A stretch of DNA of 34,518 nt, taken from NCBI RefSeq assembly GCF_014641195.1, contig NZ_BMHQ01000015.1, positions 1-34,518 of the forward strand, read 5' to 3'. Each line of letters begins with the position of its first letter. The stretch's first letter is position 1. The notes below the pieces were generated by a model. It worked only from the letters and a program-made list of their open reading frames with translations. It had not been told where the DNA came from and did not search any database. The position numbers and the translations under genes are program-made. This document shows, piece after piece, positions 29,734-34,518 of this stretch. The DNA comes from Marinithermofilum abyssi. GTDB lineage: Bacteria > Bacillota > Bacilli > Thermoactinomycetales > DSM-45169.

Positions 29734-29981
29734 TCGTCCTTCACCTGCTGGTGGTAAACTTGTTGGAATTGATCCGAATCAAACCCTCGAAGCACACGAT
29801 TTCCGACCAGGATCGTCGGGCTTACGACCACGAGGCTGTTCAGTTTATTTCTGAATTCAGATGGTATCTCTGACCAGTGGATTTCCTCAAACGGAATTCG
29901 CTGATTCTTTAAGTAGTTCCGTGCCCGACGTCCCCCAAAACATCCAGGATGAGTCAACAATGTTACCTGTTGATTGTTCAT
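29730..29981 (-). CDS. Glutaredoxin-like protein, 83 aa
   Basis: A small thioredoxin-fold protein: QVTLLTHPGCFGGRRARNYL then KNQRIPFEEIHW, the cis-Pro loop VVSPTILVG and GFDSDQF. It has a single Cys in the CxxG position, so it is a monothiol type rather than CPYC. Family members pass reducing power or bind iron-sulfur clusters; the partner is unknown. ATG at 29981 has AGAGGCG upstream, and TATAAT at about 29997-30002 lies before it. An in-frame start further upstream (30014) has no ribosome site. It overlaps the crp-like gene by 4 bp. Confidence 0.75.
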   Translation of the reverse strand: MNNQQVTLLTHPGCFGGRRARNYLKNQRIPFEEIHWSEIPSEFRNKLNSLVVVSPTILVGNRVLRGFDSDQFQQVYHQQVKDE

Positions 29982-30127
29982 ACCGTTTCGCCTCTTTAAC
30001 ATTATAACTATCATGCACAGGCGACTTTGTTACGAAATCATTGGTTTTGTCATTGCAACAACCGAACAAGCGCTGAAAATCCGTAAAGACTACTATTGCC
30101 AAACGTCGTAAACAACAACCAGGAAGA

Positions 30128-30160
30128 AAAAAAGACGCCATTGTTGGCGCCTTTTCTCTT
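30128..30160 (-). terminator. Terminator of the trx-OsmC unit
   Basis: On the minus strand GGCGCC-AACAAT-GGCGTC then TTTTTTTCTT, just after the OsmC stop, so the unit is separate from the glutaredoxin-crp unit. Confidence 0.8.
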
Positions 30161-30163
30161 AAA

Positions 30164-30607
30164 TTAAGCCTTTTTCCACTCCACCTCCAGTTCCACCCCG
30201 GCGGCTTTCATCAGGGTGAAAACAGGGCACCGCTGGTCGACGACTTTCTGCAGCTCCTGAACGCGTTCTTCACTTTCCGAAGTCTCTACTTGCGCTTGGA
30301 TTTGCACTTTTTGGAAATAAGGTTTAACTTCGGGATCACCCATTAGACCTCGAGAGTCCAATTCTCCTTCGACTTGAAAGCGAATCCCGTCCAATTGGAA
30401 ATTCATTTCCTTGGCCACGAAATTAGCGATCACGTTTTCACATCCAACCAAGGAACCCAAAAGATATTCCAACGGGTTAGCACCTTGGTCGGTACCGCCC
30501 ATGTTGGCAGGCTCATCCACGATGAATTGATGTTTATTGGTTTCCACAAGCGTTCTCATCCGACGACTTTCTGATTGTACGGCCACATTCATAATTTGTT
30601 TAGCCAT
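30164..30607 (-). CDS. OsmC-family protein, 147 aa
   Basis: Paralogue of 19125-19568. Key features: EPANMGGTDQGANPLEYLLG then SLVGCENVIANF with Cys56, and VVDQRCPVFTLMKAAGVELE with Cys127, the redox pair of the family. No signal peptide; cytosolic. AAGGGAGAGG precedes the ATG. It lies 23 bp after the thioredoxin gene, on the same strand, and is closed by a terminator. The pairing with thioredoxin suggests a peroxide- or persulfide-reducing couple in which thioredoxin recycles OsmC; that is inference. Confidence 0.85.
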   Translation of the reverse strand: MAKQIMNVAVQSESRRMRTLVETNKHQFIVDEPANMGGTDQGANPLEYLLGSLVGCENVIANFVAKEMNFQLDGIRFQVEGELDSRGLMGDPEVKPYFQKVQIQAQVETSESEERVQELQKVVDQRCPVFTLMKAAGVELEVEWKKA

Positions 30608-30630
30608 GGTTTCCTCTCCCTTGTAAAAAA

Positions 30631-30939
30631 TTAATGATTCAATTTTTGAATGACCTCTTTTAGGCTAGATTGGTCTTGATAGCCAACAATTCGATGCACT
30701 TCATTTCCATTGTTCATAAATATCATGGTGGGGAGTCCCCGCACACCGTACCTTTCGGCTAAACCGAGATCTCCATCGGCGTTCACTTTAACCACTTTAA
30801 TACCCAGTTCCCTAGATAAATTATCCAAAACTATTCCTAATGCTTTACAAGGAGGGCAACAGGGAGACCAAAAATCCACTAGAACAAACCCATCCTTAAT
30901 GTGATTTTGAAAGTCTTTCTGCGTTACGTTTACAACCAT
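30631..30939 (-). CDS. Thioredoxin-like protein with CPPC active site, 102 aa
   Basis: A complete thioredoxin fold: VLVDFWSPCCPPCKALGIVL, the cis-Pro loop GLPTMIFM and a final helix. The redox motif is Cys28-Pro-Pro-Cys31 rather than CGPC, and the Trp normally before it is replaced by a third cysteine (Cys27). The change should alter the redox potential and may allow a persulfide or mixed disulfide. ATG at 30939 after GGGAGTGG. First gene of the unit, with a likely Crp/Fnr dyad upstream. Confidence 0.85.
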   Translation of the reverse strand: MVVNVTQKDFQNHIKDGFVLVDFWSPCCPPCKALGIVLDNLSRELGIKVVKVNADGDLGLAERYGVRGLPTMIFMNNGNEVHRIVGYQDQSSLKEVIQKLNH

Positions 30940-30965
30940 TCAGTTTACCACTCCCTCACACGTTT

Positions 30966-31010
30966 ATTATGATCCATAAAGCGGATAAGAAGATGTAAGC
31001 TAAATTACAT
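30966..31010 (-). promoter_or_regulatory. Promoter with Crp/Fnr-type dyad upstream of thioredoxin
   Basis: ATGTAA (30993-30998), GCTAAA, TTACAT (31005-31010) form a perfect dyad of the TGTAA-N6-TTACA form, the same geometry as Crp/Fnr sites. CATAAT (minus, 30966-30971) could be the -10. A start near 30959 puts the dyad centre at about -42, the class II activator position. No good -35 is seen, as expected for an activated promoter. Confidence 0.5.
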
Positions 31011-31378
31011 TTTAGACATTTAGGGGATATAAAAAGGTCCCTGTTCCATTTTAGAAACCAAAAAAAGAGCAAGTTTAATTCCATAAAAAGTAAAACCCTA
31101 GGGGGTATGATCCCCTAGGGTTTAAATTTGCCCTGTATAGTGTATACAGTCTGTTTCGCTTGTGAAGCGCATTTAACGTAACATAAAAGGATCCTGTTAC
31201 CTTACATACTCATAAAAAACACCGCAACCCGGCATTACTTGGATTGCGGCGATTGAACTCCCGATGGAGTGAGTCGTTATTGATAACAACTGTTAGGTTG
31301 TACTTTTTGAATTTTTTTGACCATTTGTTCTACCCATAGTTGTGATTAAAGCCCTTCCCATCTACAAAAACCTAAATA
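31011..31378. other. Repeat-filled intergenic stretch
   Basis: The most symmetrical CCCTAGGG element (AAAACCCTAGGGGGTATGAT then CCCCTAGGGTTTAAATTT) is at 31089-31126, the R3 repeat copy 2 at 31138-31205, and a hairpin (CACCGCAA..TTGCGGCG) at 31217-31249. No gene. Confidence 0.6.
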
Positions 31379-31675
31379 CTATACCCTTATGGGTATAGTA
31401 AATTGGTTCATTTCGGGAACATCACCAGAGTCGGATATAAACACATCCAGGCAATCGCAAATGAGCACAAGAGCGTTATGTGGGTCTTGAAGGAAGTTCT
31501 CGGAGTAATGGTACAAGCGAGTAGGTGTCCAGATTTTGACTCCCAGTTCTTTCATGGCCCAAAGCTGAGATTCGATGTCAGCCATTGCCCAGTCTTCGGT
31601 ACATGTAATCTGGCCATTATCCCAAGTGTAGGTAACCACATCACCGTGGATCTTGCCGGTAACGGTAAAAGCCAT
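31379..31675 (-). CDS. Hypothetical protein, 98 aa
   Basis: ATG at 31675 has GGAGG about 10 bases upstream. The sequence is mixed and soluble: MAFTVTGKIHGDVVTYTWDN then GQITCTEDWAMADIESQLWA, later LVLICDCLDVFISDSGDVPE. The first 25 residues form a likely beta hairpin. Unrecognised. The last five codons and stop lie in a perfect palindrome, CTATACCC-TTAT-GGGTATAG (31378-31397), which may be part of its terminator. Confidence 0.6.
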   Translation of the reverse strand: MAFTVTGKIHGDVVTYTWDNGQITCTEDWAMADIESQLWAMKELGVKIWTPTRLYHYSENFLQDPHNALVLICDCLDVFISDSGDVPEMNQFTIPIRV

Positions 31676-32003
31676 CGTATATTCAACCTCCGTTATTTCT
31701 GCTGATTTCTATTTCTTCTTCCACACTTTTGCGTCCTTCAAAGCCGAAAACTCCAAATAATTATTTATAAAAATTTAATAATGATAACGAAAACACTTTC
31801 ATATAAGGAATGGTTGTTTAGTACAGCGAAAAGTATACATAAATTAAAAAAACGGCTTATTGATTGCTTCTTTATCGTATTGCTACACTAAAATCAGTCA
31901 TCCCTGTAGCCATGTTGTGTCTTATCCAAACCGTCTTCCCCATTGTAGGGTGGGCGGTTTGTCATATCCATTTGAAAAGACAGAAAGATAGGAGGAAATC
32001 CGC
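31676..32003. other. Divergent intergenic stretch
   Basis: Lies between two divergent small genes. AATAATGATAACGAAAAC at 31777 weakly resembles half of a Fur box. ACCGTCTTCCCCATTGTAGG then GTGGGCGGTTTG near 31929 is a hairpin. No gene. Confidence 0.35.
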
Positions 32004-32288
32004 TTGCGAAACCGAGCAGAGTTGGTTGAAAAATTGGAGCATATGCACTATAACCAAACAATTACTTTTCCGGCCGCCCGATCCAACTTCCAGGTCCATA
32101 TTCATCGAAGAATCCGAAATGGGGAATTAATGTGGCTGGTAGAAGTTAAAGACAAAGAGGTGTATCGATCCGCAAGCGTCCAACAAACCGTCGATTACCT
32201 TTTGCAACTTCGTCCCTTAACAGATTATGTCAACCCAATGAACCGGTTTGTTGAAGAAGTACAATTTGACGGGATTTATAACTGTTAA
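32004..32288 (+). CDS. Hypothetical protein, 94 aa
   Basis: TTG at 32004 has AGGAGG eight bases upstream. The protein is RNRAELVEKLEHMHYNQTIT then FPAARSNFQVHIHRRIRNGE, then LMWLVEVKDKEVYRSASVQQ then TVDYLLQL. An alpha-beta fold is likely and nothing suggests export. Not recognised. The next gene (32342) starts 53 bp later on the same strand with its own ribosome site, so the two may be cotranscribed. Confidence 0.6.
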   Translation: MRNRAELVEKLEHMHYNQTITFPAARSNFQVHIHRRIRNGELMWLVEVKDKEVYRSASVQQTVDYLLQLRPLTDYVNPMNRFVEEVQFDGIYNC

Positions 32289-32341
32289 GATTGAGGTATG
32301 AGACTGCATTTGATTCTAGTTTAGTAAAAAGGAGTTTAAAT

Positions 32342-32608
32342 ATGGATTTTAACATAAAGGAGTTCGAAATCCTGATGGCTGGATTGGAAGCGCGCGAAGA
32401 TAAGATCATCCGTCTCATCGAGCAAACATTAAAATCCATTACTCAAGAGACCAAGGCCTCTCGGGTCGAAAAATCGTTAAAGGAAATCTATCAGGGATGG
32501 CATACATTACAGGAAACCCGTCAACTTCAAAATCGGATCGAACGTTTGATGGACTCACAGGGTAAAAATGAAACCAAATCTACAGTAAAAGTGTTGGGAA
32601 AACATTAG
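32342..32608 (+). CDS. Hypothetical helical protein, 88 aa
   Basis: ATG at 32342 after AAAAGGAGTTTAAAT. The whole protein should be helical and charged (MDFNIKEFEILMAGLEARED, KIIRLIEQTLKSITQETKAS, RVEKSLKEIYQGWHTLQETR), with heptad-like spacing suggesting a coiled coil. A Ser/Thr/Lys-rich tail ends it. Not recognised. An in-frame extension to 32291 lacks a start signal. Confidence 0.6.
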   Translation: MDFNIKEFEILMAGLEAREDKIIRLIEQTLKSITQETKASRVEKSLKEIYQGWHTLQETRQLQNRIERLMDSQGKNETKSTVKVLGKH

Positions 32609-32702
32609 ATTGGAACAAGGAAGGTGCATAAGTTATTGAGTGGGACACAGCTTCCATCAAGCTCTATATTCCCTTTCGTAATCCAATTGTGTTAAACTCA
32701 GC

Positions 32703-32750
32703 AAAACGCCGCAAACCCCTTTGTCATTACTGGGTAAGTGGCGTTTTTTT
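32703..32750 (+). terminator. AACGCCGC-type terminator
   Basis: AAAACGCCGCAAACCC...GGGTAAGTGGCGTTTTTTTG. Same module as at 6246-6290 and 26830-26860 in inverse orientation. The stretch to 32978 otherwise holds nothing but a scrap of the family A hairpin (AAACAGCCCGTGC, 32962). Confidence 0.7.
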
Positions 32751-32978
32751 GTACGGCTAAGTCTTCTCCGTGCAAAGTACATAAAACACCTTTATATAAG
32801 CACTTTACTTCAATATATCAAAAAAGAAGCATGGGTTATTTAATGGCTTACCAAAATGATTCTGCCATGCGGGTGGATGTGGTGATGTTCCGCGTCCCAT
32901 GCTTCAGTCCAAATATATCCATATTTTATAATAAAAATATACATTTATATGTTGTCTTAAAACAGCCCGTGCAAACAG

Positions 32979-33239
32979 TTACTTTTGGGATTGTTGAATG
33001 GATTGTTGAGCCTGTTGCAGCTGCTGACGGGCTTGCTGCAGCTGTTGTTGTTGCTGGGTGTTTAATTGTCCGGCTTGGTTTTGCATTTGTTGAACCTGTT
33101 GCTGGGCTTGCTGCAACTGTTGCTGGGCCTGCTGAAGCGCTTGCGGGTTAGCCTGGTTTTGAGCCTGTGTTATAGCTTGTTGGGCCTGTTGGACCGCTTG
33201 AAGAGCTTGCTGTAGTTGTTGTTGATTTTGCTGTTGCAC
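32979..33239 (-). CDS. Glutamine-rich low-complexity protein, 86 aa
   Basis: GTG at 33239 has AAAGGAG nine bases upstream. By my count 48 of 86 residues are Gln, with Ala and Leu placed regularly (QQLQQALQAVQQAQQAITQA, QQAQQQLQQAQQQVQQMQNQ). Pseudo-heptads such as QQLQQAQ should form a coiled coil or an aggregating fibre. There is one proline (NPQAL) near the middle and one Lys at the end. Function unknown. Such proteins in spore formers are candidates for exosporium, coat or matrix material. Clean start and stop indicate a real gene. Confidence 0.65.
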   Translation of the reverse strand: MQQQNQQQLQQALQAVQQAQQAITQAQNQANPQALQQAQQQLQQAQQQVQQMQNQAGQLNTQQQQQLQQARQQLQQAQQSIQQSQK

Positions 33240-33496
33240 GCTTCTTCACTCCTTTAATTCAAAGTTTGGTGTCCTACCTTATATTCTTTTTCGAAACAAC
33301 GAAGTTTATACATAAAATGATAAGTCCGTGTTCTGTTATGAAGATCCCCAGCAGACTTGCCATATCTTATGACGAATTACCTCTTAGCTTAAGAAATCCA
33401 CAAAATACTGTTCTTACCATAAGGGGGATTTCTCGGTTTTTTGTCTCATTAGGGTACAGTCAAAGCTTTGAACAAATCGACGGCATTTGCGAATAA

Positions 33497-33682
33497 CTAC
33501 TTAAACTTCCCGGCTCTCCCTGTTGTATCCCTCATCCATTCATCCCATTGTTTTTTTAACTGTTTTATTTCTTGCAGAATTTCCTGTTGTTCCAGGAATT
33601 CATGGCGTGCCAAGGCTTCTTGATATTGTTTTTTCTTTGCCAACAAGTCCTTTTTAATTTCGTTAAGAACTCCTTCTATCAT
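33497..33682 (-). CDS. Small coiled-coil protein, 61 aa
   Basis: ATG at 33682 after AGGGGTG; an in-frame ATG at 33718 has a poorer site. The sequence MIEGVLNEIKKDLLAKKKQY then QEALARHEFLEQQEILQEIK then QLKKQWDEWM is almost wholly helical and highly charged. Function unknown. Small helical proteins of this kind are often sporulation or phage-derived factors, but nothing specific can be claimed. Confidence 0.55.
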   Translation of the reverse strand: MIEGVLNEIKKDLLAKKKQYQEALARHEFLEQQEILQEIKQLKKQWDEWMRDTTGRAGKFK

Positions 33683-33760
33683 CGGAACACCCCTGTTATA
33701 ACTTTCTACCTTTGTCATAGGGTTGCACCACTGGGAACAAAATATTCCTCGGGTTTATAG

Positions 33761-34165
33761 TCAGAAACCATGTACTATCGGCTTCATATTCCAGATCCCC
33801 CTTGCATCCCGAAGTCGGCGAAGTCCCAACAAACCTAACAAACCTAGAAGTCCAATCCACTCCCAGCTGGTATTATTGTTGATGCCGGCATCTACGGTGT
33901 TTGATACATTTCGTTCGTTGTAGTTGTAATATTGTTGCCGTTTTTTATTCAAGATCCGATCACTTCGGTTATTATTCATCGGACCATTTTGGTCTACGTC
34001 AATAGCAGCAACGGCTTGAGGGTACATGATAAACGTTTGTATCCCCAATGAAAGTGTCAGCGCTACCGTGACAAATACGATCCATTTTTTTGTGCCCCTA
34101 ACGCACTTCCATACCGAAAATACTTCGTCGTAGTGCATCAGTTCTTTCTGTTGGTCACCAGCCAT
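33761..34165 (-). CDS. Membrane protein with C-terminal WxWxGLLGLLGLLGL anchor
   Basis: The N-terminal part has a signal helix (TKKWIVFVTVALTLSLGIQT) that ends at AVAAIDVD, a likely signal peptidase site. An Asn-rich middle (NNNRSDRILNKKRQQYYNYN) precedes the motif SWEWIGLLGLLGLLGLRRLR, a short anchor followed by Arg. This arrangement is that of WGxxGxxG-CTERM proteins, small surface proteins of Bacillales. The tail after RRLRDARG (IWNMKPIVHGF) is longer than usual, so the true stop may have been lost. The start at ATG 34165 is uncertain; no good ribosome site is visible at it or at ATG 34138. A second, decayed copy is at 10840-10905. Confidence 0.6.
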   Translation of the reverse strand: MAGDQQKELMHYDEVFSVWKCVRGTKKWIVFVTVALTLSLGIQTFIMYPQAVAAIDVDQNGPMNNNRSDRILNKKRQQYYNYNERNVSNTVDAGINNNTSWEWIGLLGLLGLLGLRRLRDARGIWNMKPIVHGF

Positions 34166-34202
34166 ATTCTGTCTTCCGTCTTCACAGATTTATACAACAA
34201 AA

Positions 34203-34511
34203 TTAGCAAGGGAAATAAGGTATCGCTCCCCAAAAGGGGTGCACGAGAAAATGGGATTTGGAATGGAAACTATTGTGTTTCAGATAAATTCCCAAAGAAC
34301 ACGGGAAATATTCCGGAGGGATGTCTTTGTAGTCCGACTTTACATATTTTTTCGTCTCAAAGTTCCCAGCATATTTAACTGGCTCCTGATTTCCTACTCG
34401 CAGTCGAAATTCAAAAGGGCAGCTCATCGATGGGGGAGATTCCTGTAATGCACTTCGCAGTTTTTCAAACCAGTTAAAGTTGGGCCAAAATGAAGTAAGG
34501 CTACCCCCACG
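34203..34511 (-). pseudogene. Possible gene fragment near the window end
   Basis: An open minus-strand frame from 34511 reads SFWPNFNWFEKLRSALQESP, MSCPFEFRLRVGNQEPVKYA and NFETKKYVKSDYKDIPPEYF. It is protein-like, but an in-frame stop (34512-34514) lies upstream and no ribosome site is seen at the internal ATG 34427. The end (VHPFWGAIPYFPC) looks random. Not recognised. Confidence 0.3.
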
Positions 34512-34518
34512 TTATTCG

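Noticed and set aside
31777-31794. Fur box
   Set aside because: ATAATGATAA matches half of the consensus, but the second half (CGAAAAC) does not complete the dyad and the flanking genes have no iron link.

Overview
The window looks like a piece of chromosome (or a large plasmid) from a spore-forming Firmicute. It carries YjcZ-type sporulation peptides, YmaF-type histidine-rich proteins, a GerPA/PF-like germination gene remnant, small His/Tyr-rich coat-like proteins, strong AGGAGG ribosome sites with many TTG and GTG starts, a class C group II intron and IS1182 and IS3 insertion sequences. The set fits Bacillales, and Thermoactinomycetaceae in particular; that placement is inference from gene content.

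Layout. 1-1133: IS1182-type transposase, frameshifted. 1.1-8.4 kb: a gene-poor, repeat-rich stretch with small zinc-ribbon proteins, decayed fragments, a ribbon-helix-helix protein and, at 2.7-3.1 kb, a small membrane peptide with the architecture of a type I toxin. 8.4-9.7 kb: frameshifted Nramp-family transporter. 11.2-14.3 kb: L,D-transpeptidase, minimal tyrosine recombinase, HTH-PIN toxin-antitoxin pair, coat-like gene. 14.9-17.1 kb: secreted protein ending in a NucA/NucB nuclease domain, then an AbrB-PIN pair. 17.4-18.6 kb: IS3 element. 19-22.7 kb: OsmC protein, coat-like gene, group II intron. 22.9-28 kb: YmaF and YjcZ paralogues, intact and broken, among duplicated non-coding blocks. 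28-31 kb: a redox cluster on the minus strand (thioredoxin, OsmC, glutaredoxin-like, Crp/Fnr, haloacid-dehalogenase stub, DUF3179). 31.4-34.5 kb: small hypothetical genes, a glutamine-rich protein and a GLLGLLGL-tail membrane protein.

Two themes stand out. First, much of the window is built from short non-coding modules present two to seven times in either orientation: a ~300 bp family, a ~700 bp duplication, a GTGCATAAG/terminator family, a CCCTAGGG palindrome family and several recurrent terminators. Second, an unusual number of otherwise recognisable genes are interrupted: single-base frameshifts in the transposase, transporter, intron protein, one PIN toxin and others; an amber codon in the Crp/Fnr gene; ATT or ATC where a start codon is expected. 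This is either a decaying genomic region or an indel-prone assembly, and raw reads would decide.

The best candidates for new biology are the type I toxin-like locus at 2.69-3.09 kb, the ~300 bp repeat family, and the thioredoxin-OsmC promoter, where a Crp/Fnr-type dyad lies close to -41.5. No tRNA, rRNA or CRISPR array was seen.
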